A stretch of 64,000 nt of DNA from Phycisphaerae bacterium (GTDB lineage Bacteria > Planctomycetota > Phycisphaerae > Phycisphaerales > UBA1924), in contig JAUIHS010000013.1 of the NCBI GenBank assembly GCA_030432255.1, positions 1 through 64,000 on the forward strand, written 5' to 3'. Within the stretch, counting starts at the first letter, position 1, and every line of letters starts with the position of its first letter. The notes under the pieces are model-generated. The model ran no database searches, was not told the origin of the DNA, and saw nothing but the letters and a program-made list of their open reading frames with translations. Position numbers and translations under genes: made by a program. Of this stretch, positions 16,626 through 25,571 are shown piece by piece.

Positions 16626-17135
16626 ATGAACACCGACCTCCTCGCCGTCGATCACCACAACGGACTCCCCATCGAAGAGATCCTCGCGAAGCACGACATC
16701 ACACTCAAGCAATATCACGACTGGGCCCTCTCGCCCGACGCCCTCCGCGCACTCACTTACATCAAGGCCATCGAACGCACACGCGCACCCAATCCCGATA
16801 CCCTCCGACGCATCGCCATCCAGGGACTCGCCAACCTCGCCGCCAGCGGCAAGACCACCGAGTCCGTCCGCAAGGCCTGCCACGACCTGCGCGATGCCGC
16901 CGACGAATACGAACGCGCCAACCCCAATGCAACCACCGGCGAGTCCGTGACACCGCTGCGCCGCCGCACGTACACGAAGGAAAACCTGCCGCGCTTCCTG
17001 CACGCTCACATCGAGAAACTCAACAACGCCGAACTCTGTATCCAACCCGGCAAACACAACATCGACTACTGGGGCTTCGACCCCGACGACCCCGAATCCA
17101 TCGCACAGATGGACCGCGATCGCGGCTACGGCTGA
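16626..17135 (+). CDS. Hypothetical protein with possible HTH N-terminus
   Basis: A 169-residue soluble protein of unknown family. The N-terminus (LPIEEILAKHDITLKQYHDW) reads like a helix-turn-helix of the homeodomain or phage-terminase small-subunit kind, followed by helices with many Arg, Lys and Ala (RIAIQGLANLAASGKTTESV). A C-terminal tail ends FDPDDPESIAQMDRDRGYG. I start at ATG 16626 because upstream in-frame sequence is repeat DNA. Its 3' end has a fragmentary inverted copy at 5538-5636, and both copies abut the hairpin repeats, so it may travel with them. Function cannot be named. Confidence 0.6.
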   Translation: MNTDLLAVDHHNGLPIEEILAKHDITLKQYHDWALSPDALRALTYIKAIERTRAPNPDTLRRIAIQGLANLAASGKTTESVRKACHDLRDAADEYERANPNATTGESVTPLRRRTYTKENLPRFLHAHIEKLNNAELCIQPGKHNIDYWGFDPDDPESIAQMDRDRGYG

Positions 17136-17202
17136 CGATCCCTCCACCAGACTGAGTTCAGCGCAAGCGCCAAGCCACAAGCTCCAAGCTTGATCCTGCC
17201 CT

Positions 17203-17273
17203 GTTCTCGCACGGCTCACAGAGCCGTGGCACCCTCTTGCGCGCTGTTCTCTCCACTGCCGGGTAGTGGCACC
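17203..17273 (-). repeat. Composite dispersed hairpin element (inverted B-A)
   Basis: On the minus strand 17273-17246 is a degenerate type B (GGTGCCACTACC, shortened loop, GGCAGTG, GAGAGAAC) and 17233-17203 is type A with stem CACGGCTC/GAGCCGTG and loop TGT. Stem position 4 is G-C here instead of T-A, a compensatory change. Confidence 0.7.
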
Positions 17274-17366
17274 CTTCTCATCATGAATACTTCTTTGAGA
17301 AATCTGACCCCCTTTGGATCTGCTTCTCGTTTGCACCTGTGAACCCTCGATACAGGAGTGCAAGTC

Positions 17367-18791
17367 ATGAATAGGGCGAGTCTGACAATTGTGGCGTCGA
17401 TCGGTGTGACCGCAGCGACGCATGGGCAGATCACCGTGCCTCCCAACCGGGAAGTGGATGTGTTGCTCAACCAGATCGACGGGCGGACACCGCGGCTCGA
17501 AGCGATTCGCAATGCCGCCTACGGGAGCGGGGTCGTCGCCGCGTCCGTCGACAACGGGGTCCTCACCGTCCTGCGCATCGCGGAGGATGAGATCGATGTC
17601 CTCGCGAGTCGCGGCGGGTTCGCTCCCGGTTCCGCCTCGCGCGTCGTTGATGTGCAGTTCGACACCAGTGGCATCTTCGGCGGCGGGCTTTACGTCACCG
17701 TCGCGGAACGTGATGATCCGCCGCCCGGGCAACGGACGACGCTGCTTGAGATTGCGGCGGACGGCACCGTGGCGGAACACTGGACGGTGGGCGGCGGCTC
17801 GGACTGGACTTCGTTCCGTTTCGCGCTGACGGATGGGAGCGGCGGTTACACGCCCGGCGGCTATCTCTTCGATGGCAACATCTCCGGAGGTACGGAGTTC
17901 TGGTACATGACGCCGCCGTCACCCATCGTGCCCAGTCGGATCAGCGGCAATCATGTGCCGCCGGGTCGCGTCGACATCGATTCGGTGGCGCTTCAGTTTG
18001 ATCCCAACGGGAACTTTGATCACAGCCTGCTGCTTGCAGATGCGGATGATCACGATCAGATCTGCGGCATCTACGCAATCAAGCCCAACTACGGTTTCAC
18101 TCCAGTCACCGACTTCGTACCGCTCTCGGAGCGCGACTACGAGGACATGGAGATCTGCCGCGGCGGGAACTTCAAACCATCGCCTTACCTCACGGACAGA
18201 GTCTCGCAGACGATCATGTGGATCAATGACGACTTCGAGCATGAGCACTACGCGGGTGGTTTCACGGGCATCTACTCCATCACCTTCGATACCCCCGGCG
18301 ATTACATGTACGTATCGGATTCGAACGGCGTGTATCGCATCCGTGAAGCTTCGGCGCCTCCCGGGCCGCGCATCATCATGCAGTCGCCGCGAACGGACGT
18401 GGTGCACTGTGATCCTGCGGGCATTGATGCGTTGCGTCTGCTGTTCAACGAGGACGTGACTTTCGCTGACACAGATGTGCGTGTGCTGGATGGCAGTGGC
18501 GTCGATGTGCCCTTCAGCGTGAGCGGTTCCAATTCTTCATTCATGGTGATCAGCTTTGGTGAAACGCTGCTGGATGACACCTACACCATTGAGATTCACG
18601 ACACGGTGATGAGTGTTTCCACCGGCCGCGCTTTCGACGGGGATGACGATGGTGCCGCGGGCGGCGATGCATCGCTGACATTACGTCATATGTCCGTGCA
18701 GACATGCCCGGGCGACACGGACGGTGACCAGGACGTCGACTTCGCCGACCTGGAAGAGTTGCTCGACCACTGGGGAGAGTCGTGTCTGTAA
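17367..18791 (+). CDS. Secreted protein with Ig-like and dockerin-like C-terminal domains
   Basis: A 474-residue exported protein. A signal peptide covers about residues 1-20 (NRASLTIVASIGVTAATHGQ). The central 300 residues have a beta-propeller look (QFDTSGIFGGGLYVTVAER, YMYVSDSNGVYRI). Next is an SbsA/Big_5-like segment (LRLLFNEDVTFADTDVRVLD), and finally a calcium-binding dockerin-like repeat GDTDGDQDVDFADLEEL followed by DHWGESC, a very common C-terminus in planctomycete secreted proteins. The ATG at 17367 has AGGAG 8 bases upstream. It follows repeat DNA and is convergent with trmB. Likely cell-surface or extracellular; ligand unknown. Confidence 0.8.
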   Translation: MNRASLTIVASIGVTAATHGQITVPPNREVDVLLNQIDGRTPRLEAIRNAAYGSGVVAASVDNGVLTVLRIAEDEIDVLASRGGFAPGSASRVVDVQFDTSGIFGGGLYVTVAERDDPPPGQRTTLLEIAADGTVAEHWTVGGGSDWTSFRFALTDGSGGYTPGGYLFDGNISGGTEFWYMTPPSPIVPSRISGNHVPPGRVDIDSVALQFDPNGNFDHSLLLADADDHDQICGIYAIKPNYGFTPVTDFVPLSERDYEDMEICRGGNFKPSPYLTDRVSQTIMWINDDFEHEHYAGGFTGIYSITFDTPGDYMYVSDSNGVYRIREASAPPGPRIIMQSPRTDVVHCDPAGIDALRLLFNEDVTFADTDVRVLDGSGVDVPFSVSGSNSSFMVISFGETLLDDTYTIEIHDTVMSVSTGRAFDGDDDGAAGGDASLTLRHMSVQTCPGDTDGDQDVDFADLEELLDHWGESCL

Positions 18792-18904
18792 TGGGCAAGG
18801 GGGAGGTGGGAACGAGGAGCGGAGATGCACTGCCTGAGGGATAACGGCGGGAAGGAACAGGAGAACAGGAGACCGCTGGAGAGCCGACGAGGGTGCATCG
18901 AGGG

Positions 18905-19666
18905 TCATTCCTGGTTCGCCTGATCTCCTGGTCGACTGCTCTCCTGCTCTGCATCCCGTTCTTCAACGGGCTGCCTCCGGAGGATCGCGGCGTTGAACGG
19001 GCGCCCTTCCCGTCTGTACTTCCGTTCAAAGTTCGTGCCGACGACTTCACCGTCGCCGGCGCTTTCCGGCCGCTCGAAGGGCAGGCGTTCGAATCGGGGT
19101 GTGTGATCAGGGGCGCACCAGCGGGCGAAGTGCTCTTCCATCCAGCCCCAGTAGTCCATGTGATCCGTGACGATGCGCAGTTCGCCATCGGGTTCAAGGA
19201 TGCGATGGACGTCCTTCAGGAAGCGGTCCTGAACCACGCGGCGCTTGTGGTGGCGCTTCTTGGGCCAGGGGTCGGAGAAGTACAGGTGCACGACGCGGCA
19301 GCAGCCGTCGGGTAGGCGCCAGTGCATGAACTCGGTGGCGTCGGTGTGCAGCATGCGCACGTTGGTCATGCGGTGGCGGCGGATGCGATCCGCGGCGTAC
19401 GTGAAGAACTCCTTCGCCCACTCGATGCCGAGGAAGTTGACGTCCGGCTGGAGCGCGGCCTGCTGGACGAGGAAGGTGCCCTTGCCCGATCCGATCTCCA
19501 GTTCGAAGGGGAGTGAGGGATCGGGGAACCAGCTGCGCACGTCAAGTCGGCCGGCATCCGGGTTGTCGGCGACGGCGTCGGGGAGGGGCGGAAATTCTTC
19601 GGGGCTGATGGCCACGACACCGGGGGCGATGTCGAGGTCCTTGCCGCGATCGATACCGAAGGACAT
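18905..19666 (-). CDS. trmB: tRNA (guanine-N7-)-methyltransferase
   Basis: A 253-residue TrmB, which methylates G46 of tRNAs with SAM. Diagnostic segments are ELEIGSGKGTFLVQQA (SAM motif I), FLGIEWAKEF, the family signature YFSDPWPKKRHHKRRVV, GELRIVTDHMDYWGWM, and VGTNFERKYRREGRP near the C-terminus. The last 25 residues are polar and extend past the usual end. It lies 16 bases after the DUF3467 gene, and both are downstream of tRNA-Leu on the same strand. The pairing of a tRNA gene with a tRNA-modifying enzyme may be coincidental. Confidence 0.95.
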   Translation of the reverse strand: MSFGIDRGKDLDIAPGVVAISPEEFPPLPDAVADNPDAGRLDVRSWFPDPSLPFELEIGSGKGTFLVQQAALQPDVNFLGIEWAKEFFTYAADRIRRHRMTNVRMLHTDATEFMHWRLPDGCCRVVHLYFSDPWPKKRHHKRRVVQDRFLKDVHRILEPDGELRIVTDHMDYWGWMEEHFARWCAPDHTPRFERLPFERPESAGDGEVVGTNFERKYRREGRPFNAAILRRQPVEERDAEQESSRPGDQANQE

Positions 19667-19682
19667 GCGTGGCCTGCCGGTT

Positions 19683-19997
19683 TCAGCCGTTCTGCGAGGC
19701 CTGGGCGCCCTGGATCTGGATGGGTCCGTAGTGCTGTTCGTACTGCTGCACGGCCTGGTTGAGGCTCATGGCGAGTCGCTTGGCGCCTGACCAGTTGAGC
19801 ACGACTCGGGAACCGACGGAGAAGACCATCTGAACGCCCTGATCGGGGCCGGACTGCACGGGGAGGTTGAGGCCGAAGTCGAGCACGAGTTCATCGGCGG
19901 TGGTGGATGTGCGGATGGTATTGGCGTAGGTGGTCTGCATCTTGGACTCATCGAGTCGGATGGAAACCTGCTGTTGTCCCTGTTCGTCGGCCATCAT
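19683..19997 (-). CDS. DUF3467 family protein
   Basis: A 104-residue protein matching the small DUF3467 family: VSIRLDESKMQTTYANTIRT, then ELVLDFGLNL, and VVLNWSGAKRLAMSLNQAVQ, a beta-rich body followed by a helix. Function is not established. Two adjacent ATG codons (19997 and 19994) follow GAGAGG; either could be used. First gene of a probable operon with trmB. Confidence 0.85.
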   Translation of the reverse strand: MMADEQGQQQVSIRLDESKMQTTYANTIRTSTTADELVLDFGLNLPVQSGPDQGVQMVFSVGSRVVLNWSGAKRLAMSLNQAVQQYEQHYGPIQIQGAQASQNG

Positions 19998-20070
19998 GTA
20001 CCTCTCTGTTGGTTGGTGGTCTGTGGGGTGGATCGTGTGGGTTGCCCCCGATCCTGTTTCCCGGGATGAA

Positions 20071-20154
20071 TGCCGGAGGAGGGACTCGAACCCTCACTCC
20101 CTTGCGGGAATCGGATTTTGAATCCGACGCGTCTGCCAATTCCGCCACTCCGGC
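20071..20154 (-). tRNA. tRNA-Leu (anticodon CAA)
   Basis: The minus strand gives a full 84-base class II cloverleaf. The acceptor is GCCGGAG paired with CTCCGGC, discriminator A; the D-loop is GCGGAATTGGCAGACGC; the anticodon arm TCGGA-TTCAAAA-TCCGA gives CAA; a long variable arm, TCCCGCAAGGGAG, follows; the T arm is GAGGGTTCGAGTCCCTC. The 3' CCA is not encoded. Reads codon UUG. Confidence 0.97.
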
Positions 20155-20263
20155 TTGGGTCGGGCATTCTATCGCATGTTTCGGGAGGGGGGAGACGGGA
20201 GATGGGAATCGCTTGGCGCTGCCCCCCCGCCTCCCCCCTCGCTCCTCGGTCCCGAGTCTCTGC

Positions 20264-20269
20264 TATCCT
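20264..20269 (+). promoter_or_regulatory. Putative -10 box upstream of tig
   Basis: TATCCT about 75 bases before the tig start. No good -35 is visible. This would give a leader of about 68 bases with a strong ribosome site. Confidence 0.3.
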
Positions 20270-20343
20270 GTGTGGCTCGCATCACTGGGTGGGGGGCCGC
20301 GGCTCGCGTGAAGCGGCGGCCCTGGACCCCGGAGGTACATGCC

Positions 20344-21723
20344 ATGGCTGACAGCCAGAACACGGTTGTGATTGACGACGTCGGTCCCGCCCGCAAGCGG
20401 TTGACCATCACCATTCCCGAGAGCGTGATTGATGAGCGTCTGGAGAACTCGCTCATCACGTTGATGGGCGAGGCGGAGCTTCCCGGCTTCCGTCGGGGTC
20501 GGGCGCCGCGGCGTCTGATCGAGAAGCGATTCGGCGGGGCGATCAACAGTGAGACGAAGAACCAGCTCATCGCATCGGCGTATTCCGAAGCGATCGAGAC
20601 GAACAAGATCCAGGTGCTCGGGGAGCCGGACGATGGCGGCGCGCTTGAGGATCTCAAGCTGGAAGCGGGCAAGCCTCTGACCTTCTCGGTCGAGATCGAG
20701 GTTCCGCCGGACTTCGAGTTGCCGTCGCTCGACGGCATGGAGGTCCTGAAGCCGGTGATCGAGGTGGACGACGACATGGTCAACGACCAGATCGAGAAGT
20801 TCGCCGTCAACGACGGCTCGCTTGAGGCGCAGGACGAAGGCGGACCGGGCGACTACTGCATCGGCCACGGCGTGATGAAGGACAAGGGCGGCGAAGTGCT
20901 CATTGACCTGGAGGGCGCGGTCATCCAGATCCCCGCCAAGGACTCTGACGGCAAGGGCGCCATCCTCGGCGTCATGGTCGACGACTTCGCGAAGCAGATC
21001 GGCAAGCCCAAGCCCGGCGACACGCTCAAGGTCAAGTGCGTGGGTCCCGAGGGTCACGAGAACGAGTCGGTTCGGGGCAAGGACCTCGAGATCGAGTACG
21101 AAGTCGAGCGTGTGGAGCGGATCATTCCGGCGTCGACCGAGCAGCTCATGGCCCGTTACGGCATGAGCAGCGAGGAAGAGCTGCGCGAGAACGTCACGCT
21201 GCGTCTGAACCACCGTGTGCTGCTCGAGCAGCAGAACTCGATGCGTCACCAGGTCGCGGCGAACCTGATCGATGCCGTGCAGATGGAGTTGCCGGAGCGT
21301 GTGACGGAGCACCAGGTCGCCCGCAACCTGCAGCGCAAGCGTTTCGAGCTCATGCACATGGGTGTGAACGAGCAGGAGATCGAGAACCACCTTGCCGAGC
21401 TGCGGACGAACTCGCAGGAAGCGGCGGTTCGCGAACTCAAGATGTTCTTCATCCTGGCGCGGGTGGCGGAGAAATTCGAGATCAAGCTGACGGAGGAAGA
21501 GGTGCAGGCGCACCTGACCAGCATGGCGATGGAGCGCGGTGTGCGTCCCGATCAGTTGCAGAAGGAGCTTGTCGAGTCCAACCAGATCGGCATGGTCGTG
21601 CAGCAGTTGCGTGAGCACAAGGCGCTCGACGCGGTCCTGGCCCAGGCCGACGTCAAGGAACTTTCCTCGGAAGAGTTCAACAAGGTGATGGAAGAGAAGG
21701 CGGAAGCGCGCAAGAAGTCGTGA
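20344..21723 (+). CDS. tig: Trigger factor (ribosome-associated chaperone, PPIase)
   Basis: A 459-residue trigger factor that binds nascent chains at the ribosome. The N-terminal ribosome-binding domain has the signature PGFRRGRAPRRLIEKRFG, the tail-docking loop. A divergent FKBP-type domain follows (about 165-260, GDYCIGHGVMKDKGGEVLID, ILGVMVDDFAKQIGKPKPGD), then the helical C-terminal chaperone arms. The ATG at 20344 has GGAGG 8 bases upstream (GGAGGTACATGCC); the ATG inside that spacer is out of frame. A terminator follows. In many bacteria clpP and clpX come next; here clpX is 3.8 kb downstream and clpP is absent. Confidence 0.95.
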   Translation: MADSQNTVVIDDVGPARKRLTITIPESVIDERLENSLITLMGEAELPGFRRGRAPRRLIEKRFGGAINSETKNQLIASAYSEAIETNKIQVLGEPDDGGALEDLKLEAGKPLTFSVEIEVPPDFELPSLDGMEVLKPVIEVDDDMVNDQIEKFAVNDGSLEAQDEGGPGDYCIGHGVMKDKGGEVLIDLEGAVIQIPAKDSDGKGAILGVMVDDFAKQIGKPKPGDTLKVKCVGPEGHENESVRGKDLEIEYEVERVERIIPASTEQLMARYGMSSEEELRENVTLRLNHRVLLEQQNSMRHQVAANLIDAVQMELPERVTEHQVARNLQRKRFELMHMGVNEQEIENHLAELRTNSQEAAVRELKMFFILARVAEKFEIKLTEEEVQAHLTSMAMERGVRPDQLQKELVESNQIGMVVQQLREHKALDAVLAQADVKELSSEEFNKVMEEKAEARKKS

Positions 21724-21757
21724 TGTCGCGCTGACGTCCGTTTGATGCAGATTTCAG

Positions 21758-21784
21758 ACCCGTCCCGCAAGGGGCGGGTTTTTT
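21758..21784 (+). terminator. Rho-independent terminator of tig
   Basis: ACCCGTCCC pairs with GGGGCGGGT (one T-G wobble) around loop GCAA, followed by six T residues. Confidence 0.85.
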
Positions 21785-21865
21785 GTCGGCATTCGGCATT
21801 AGGCACTGGGCACTGGGCATTCGGGATGCTTGCGGCCGGTGCGGCGATGCCGAGTCTTCAAGATG

Positions 21866-21899
21866 AAGCGGCTCGTCTCCCGGAAGAGACGAGCCGCTT
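21866..21899. other. Perfect 14-bp inverted repeat
   Basis: AAGCGGCTCGTCTC and GAGACGAGCCGCTT around CCGGAA. No T-run on either side. Between convergent genes, so it may stop or stabilise either transcript. Confidence 0.5.
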
Positions 21900-22040
21900 G
21901 AAGAACCCGGAGTGATCTGAAGGCTCACATGTCGCAGACGCGTTCAGGTCATCGAAGTTGGCGGCACCGTGAGTGTGGGCCGCCGAGGGCTCACACCCTG
22001 ATTCACGCAGCCGGGGACTGCGGATAGACCTGGCGAAGCG

Positions 22041-24113
22041 TCAATCTGTCGAATCCTGCGACACCGAAGCGCAGGGTGGAAGCGGCCCGAGCCGGAGGCT
22101 CTCGGGTGCCGGGAGACGCCCTTCCCTGAAGTTCACCTTGTACGGGTCATTCGCCTTGGGCTCTCCGATGACCACGCCCTCGGGTCGGAACTCAACGCTC
22201 CACGTGACTCCCCCTCGATCATTGGAACTGAACTGAAGTCGGGCCTCCCGGTCAGGATTGATGCGCGCGTACGGCGGATCGAGGGTCAACCGATCGAAGT
22301 CCAGGGGGATGCTCAGGTGCAACGGCAGGATGGTGGCGTAGTAGTCCGGCAGGATTGAGCCTCGCTCGTCGCGCGGCGTCCGAATCTGCTGCATCTTCGG
22401 TTTCGCCTGCGGCGCGGGAGTGACGACTCCGAAGACGTGCGGCGCCCATGACGTCTTGCCGACCAGCCCAGGCTCGTGGCCGGGAGGACAGACATTGTTC
22501 CACGCTGTGAAGGCGACCTGCCCGGTTGCCTCGATCCACTGCACCGATCGGTACTGCCCATCATGCCACGCTTCCCAGAGGATCTCACCATCCAGAGAGT
22601 AGATGCGCAGCGCGGAAGGCGAATTCCTTGCGTGGAGATGAGAAGCAATGATCTCGGGTCCCTCGGTGGGAAACACATCAGCCAGAGCCGCGGTCTTACA
22701 TCTGAAGGGCATGGATTCAATCGGCCACGGGGTCTCGCGGATGTCAACGCCGCCGACTCCTCGCTCCCAGAGAACGCGAGTCGGGCTGTTCGCGTCAAGC
22801 GCAACCAGCTTTGCTGAATGAGGACTGTCGACGCGCTGATTGAGCGCGAGTAGAGCCATCAACTGCCCATCATGCTCAACGAGTTCAGCACAAATGATGT
22901 CGCCTTGAACGCCACTCCCCCACTCCGCCATCTGATCCCCGCTGCGATCGTACAGAACCGCGCGGCTCCGCATCTCATCCACCGCGATCCAGCCCGGACG
23001 ACTGGCCGCCCACGACAGAAAACCCACCACGCCCAGAAGGACCGCCGCGAACAATGTCAGGAACACACCCGATGTGCTCATGACCGGGTGACGCCCCATC
23101 CACTCCGTGGCGCGCACCCACGGGCCGATGCGGCGCGCTTCCACGCGTTCGCCGCGGCACCAGCGTTCGAGGTCGTCGGCGAGTGCGGCGGCTGACTCGT
23201 AGCGATCCTCGGGGCGGAGCATCACCGCCTTGCGGAGGATGGCGGACAGGCTGCGATCGAGTTCCGGCATGGCGATCCGCGGATCCGGTGTCGCTGAGGT
23301 CTCGAAGGTGCGAATGGCTTCGCCGAGTGTGGCGTCGCGCAGGCCGAGGGGTGTGCGGCCGGTCAGGAGCAACCACGCCAGTGCGCCGAGGCCGTAGACA
23401 TCGGTGCGCGTTGAGATGGCGGCGCGGTCGCCGCGGGCCTGCTCCGGCGCCATGTAGCCGGGTGTTCCGATGCCCATGTCCTGAATGGTGATCGTTTGTC
23501 CGGGATCGGGGCTGAGGAGGTACGCGACACCGAGATCGATGAGCCACGGGTCGCCGCGAAGGTCCACGAGGACATTGGAGGGTTTGATATCGCGATGGAT
23601 GACTGCGTGTTCGTGGAGTGACTGGACAATGCGTGCGACGCGCGCGAGGAGTTGAACCCGGGCGCGCCGATCGAGGCCCTGGATCTCACATGCGCGATCG
23701 AGGTGTTCACCGTCGATGAATTCCGTGACGACGTAGAGGCGGCCGCGCCAGGTGTCATGCTCGATGACCCGTGGCATGCTGTGCAGTTTCACTTCTGAGA
23801 GGGTGTCGATTTCCCGGCTGGCGCGTTTGAACTGCCGGGACTCCGGATCTCCGTAGCGGAAGAGTTTGAGTGCGAAGCGTGCCTCGGCTCCGGGCCGCGC
23901 GACTTCGAAGACCTCCCCGCCGCCGCCCTCTCCGACGCGTCGGAGGATGCGATAGGCGCCGATGACACTGGTGTCATCGGGGTCGGGCTTGACCTCGCGC
24001 GCGGTGATGGCGGAGAACAGGCGGCCTGCCTGTGCCGGCGTCCGAGGTCGCTGGGAATCGCCGTCGCCCTTGTCCAATCGCGCACCTCCGCCGGTCGACA
24101 CGCATGCCCGCAT
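22041..24113 (-). CDS. Ser/Thr protein kinase with a transmembrane helix and extracytoplasmic sensor region
   Basis: A 690-residue kinase. The Gly loop is GEGGGGEV (61-68), the ATP-binding Lys is in FALKLF (K83), the catalytic loop is VIHRDIKPSN (D175), the metal site is DLG (193-195) in place of DFG, and the activation segment is GTPGYMAPEQARG. After about residue 345 a membrane helix (GVFLTLFAAVLLGVVGFLSW) leads to a 300-residue C-terminal region resembling a beta-propeller. The ATG at 24113 has no ribosome site; a TTG at 24077 sits 6 bases after GGAGGT and may be the true start. Divergent from the ECF sigma gene, the usual planctomycete arrangement, so the two probably form one signalling unit (inference). 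Confidence 0.9.
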   Translation of the reverse strand: MRACVSTGGGARLDKGDGDSQRPRTPAQAGRLFSAITAREVKPDPDDTSVIGAYRILRRVGEGGGGEVFEVARPGAEARFALKLFRYGDPESRQFKRASREIDTLSEVKLHSMPRVIEHDTWRGRLYVVTEFIDGEHLDRACEIQGLDRRARVQLLARVARIVQSLHEHAVIHRDIKPSNVLVDLRGDPWLIDLGVAYLLSPDPGQTITIQDMGIGTPGYMAPEQARGDRAAISTRTDVYGLGALAWLLLTGRTPLGLRDATLGEAIRTFETSATPDPRIAMPELDRSLSAILRKAVMLRPEDRYESAAALADDLERWCRGERVEARRIGPWVRATEWMGRHPVMSTSGVFLTLFAAVLLGVVGFLSWAASRPGWIAVDEMRSRAVLYDRSGDQMAEWGSGVQGDIICAELVEHDGQLMALLALNQRVDSPHSAKLVALDANSPTRVLWERGVGGVDIRETPWPIESMPFRCKTAALADVFPTEGPEIIASHLHARNSPSALRIYSLDGEILWEAWHDGQYRSVQWIEATGQVAFTAWNNVCPPGHEPGLVGKTSWAPHVFGVVTPAPQAKPKMQQIRTPRDERGSILPDYYATILPLHLSIPLDFDRLTLDPPYARINPDREARLQFSSNDRGGVTWSVEFRPEGVVIGEPKANDPYKVNFREGRLPAPESLRLGPLPPCASVSQDSTD

Positions 24114-24182
24114 TCCCGATAGACCGGAGACCGGAAATTACTGGGCTTTGACGGCCCCCACGTTAGTATGGGAAGCCTCATC

Positions 24183-24914
24183 ATGTCGAACGAAGCGACG
24201 AATTCCGGGTTTCCGGCCACCAGGGCCAGTCTGATCGAAGCCATGCGATCCGATGATGATGAGTCGCGGCAACGGGCCGTGGAGGAAGTCGCGCGCGTCT
24301 ACTGGAAGCCGGTGTATGCGTGGTTTCGAGGCAAGGGCCATCAGCACGATGAGGCTGCGGAACTGACGCAGGGCTTCTTCCTGACCGTCGTGATGCAGCG
24401 TAACCTGTTGGGGCGCGAGGGGATTGAGCCCGGTGAAGGGCGCATCCGTGCGCTGATCCGCAAGTCGCTCAGGCATTACCGTGTGGACAACCACCGTCGG
24501 GAAGTGGTTCGGGGACGAGGCAGTACCTTCAGGCTCCCCGAGATTCCGGATTCATGGGGCTCGCTTCGCTTCGACGATGACCCCGACCGGGTCTTCGATC
24601 AGCAGTGGGCGATGGCGACGCTTGACGAGGCGATCCAGCGATCGCGCTCACACTTCATCGAGCGCAAGCCTGCTCACTGGCGCGCCTTCGAGTTGCGCGT
24701 CCTCGAACCCACGACCTGCGAGACCGTGCCGCCGCCGATGGAGGAGATCGCGGCGGAACTCGGGTTCGCCACCCGTCAACTCGCTGCGTCTGCGGTGCAG
24801 GTGGTTCGCAAGCGTGTCCAGATGATTCTGCACGAGGTTGTGGCGGAGTCGTGCGGGACGGAGGCGGATGCGTTGGATGAGATTGAGCGTGCGCTGGATG
24901 TTCTGGGGGTTTGA
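24183..24914 (+). CDS. ECF-type RNA polymerase sigma factor (planctomycete group)
   Basis: A 243-residue protein. A region 2-like core, YWKPVYAWFRGKGHQHDEAA then ELTQGFFLTVV, is followed by a linker and region 4-like helices (MEEIAAELGFATRQLAASAV, QVVRKRVQMIL). This is longer than ordinary ECF factors because of a 70-residue middle section (LRHYRVDNHRREVVRGRG). Start at ATG 24183, with GGAAG 7 bases before it and a TAGTAT box at 24164-24169; an ATG at 24168 overlaps that box. Divergent from the Ser/Thr kinase with about 70 bases between. Planctomycete ECF groups often lack an anti-sigma factor and are linked to such kinases. Confidence 0.8.
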   Translation: MSNEATNSGFPATRASLIEAMRSDDDESRQRAVEEVARVYWKPVYAWFRGKGHQHDEAAELTQGFFLTVVMQRNLLGREGIEPGEGRIRALIRKSLRHYRVDNHRREVVRGRGSTFRLPEIPDSWGSLRFDDDPDRVFDQQWAMATLDEAIQRSRSHFIERKPAHWRAFELRVLEPTTCETVPPPMEEIAAELGFATRQLAASAVQVVRKRVQMILHEVVAESCGTEADALDEIERALDVLGV

Positions 24915-24975
24915 TGGGGTGCGAGGGGCGGGGAGCGGGGAGCGGGGTTTGGGTGCCGGTCTGTGGGCTGTGAAC

Positions 24976-24981
24976 TACAAT
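24976..24981 (+). promoter_or_regulatory. Putative -10 box TACAAT, 7 bases before the start at 24989
   Basis: TACAAT, spacer GCGTGTG, then ATG. The box overlaps an earlier ATG at 24980, which therefore cannot be the start if this promoter is used. Confidence 0.5.
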
Positions 24982-24988
24982 GCGTGTG

Positions 24989-25447
24989 ATGTTGGCACTG
25001 GTTGATGAGTTTGCATGGGTGGGGTTGGTGGCTGCGACGTCGGCGAAGTCCTTCGACGATGTGGCTCCGGTGCTGATCTGGATTGGCGCGTTGATGGGCG
25101 CGGTGGTGCTGGGGCTGGTGATTCTGCTGGTGGTTCGTCGTCGGATGGTGATTGATGATCTCGGGGATTCCGATGCGTCGTTGGGCCTGACGTTGCATGA
25201 CCTGCGGACGATGCGGGGGGAGGGGATGATCGATGAGGAGGAGTTTGAGCGGATGAAGTTGCTGGTGGTGGGCGAGGCGGGGGCGCGGCAGGATCACGAC
25301 CTGGTTCGCCAGATGCGGGAGGCGCGTCGTCGGGCGGAAGATGCGGGCGTGCTTGAGGCGGAGCCGGGATATGATCTGACGGGGGCTCCGCTCCCTGAGT
25401 TCGGGGATTCACCTACCGAAGATCCCCCGAAAACCGGTGAATCCTGA
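24989..25447 (+). CDS. Single-pass membrane protein with SHOCT-like segment
   Basis: A 152-residue protein. After a short N-terminus it has one helix (VLIWIGALMGAVVLGLVILL), an RRRM stop-transfer, and then LHDLRTMRGEGMIDEEEFER, a SHOCT-like 'short C-terminal' motif in which a helix and an acidic turn precede a second helix. The tail is Pro- and Glu-rich. Start at ATG 24989 is chosen from the TACAAT box 7 bases ahead. It lies between the ECF sigma gene and clpX on the same strand but with its own promoter. Function unknown. Confidence 0.65.
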   Translation: MLALVDEFAWVGLVAATSAKSFDDVAPVLIWIGALMGAVVLGLVILLVVRRRMVIDDLGDSDASLGLTLHDLRTMRGEGMIDEEEFERMKLLVVGEAGARQDHDLVRQMREARRRAEDAGVLEAEPGYDLTGAPLPEFGDSPTEDPPKTGES

Positions 25448-25484
25448 AGAAGGCTGAATTCAGATAACCTCTCGGAACATTCCA

Positions 25485-25515
25485 TTGAGAGAAGCCCGGG
25501 AACTGTCGATAGACT
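25485..25515 (+). promoter_or_regulatory. Putative clpX promoter
   Basis: TTGAGA (25485-25490), 17 bases, then GATAGACT (25508-25515). The leader would be about 50 bases. Confidence 0.4.
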
Positions 25516-25571
25516 GTGTGAGGCTGCGCCGACCGATGGTGGTTGTGCGCTGAGGCCCGTGCGAGGATTGG

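Larger units (their letters stand above)
21724..22040. other. 317-bp convergent intergenic region
   Basis: Holds the tig terminator (21758-21784), GGCATTCGGCATT/GGCACTGG word repeats (21787-21825), and a strong inverted repeat (21866-21899) that may end the kinase transcript from the other side. The remainder to 22040 has no recognisable gene or signal. Confidence 0.6.

Noticed and set aside
20263..21618. Minus-strand frame of 451 codons opposite tig
   Set aside because: Antisense shadow of trigger factor; His/Leu-rich, no domain.
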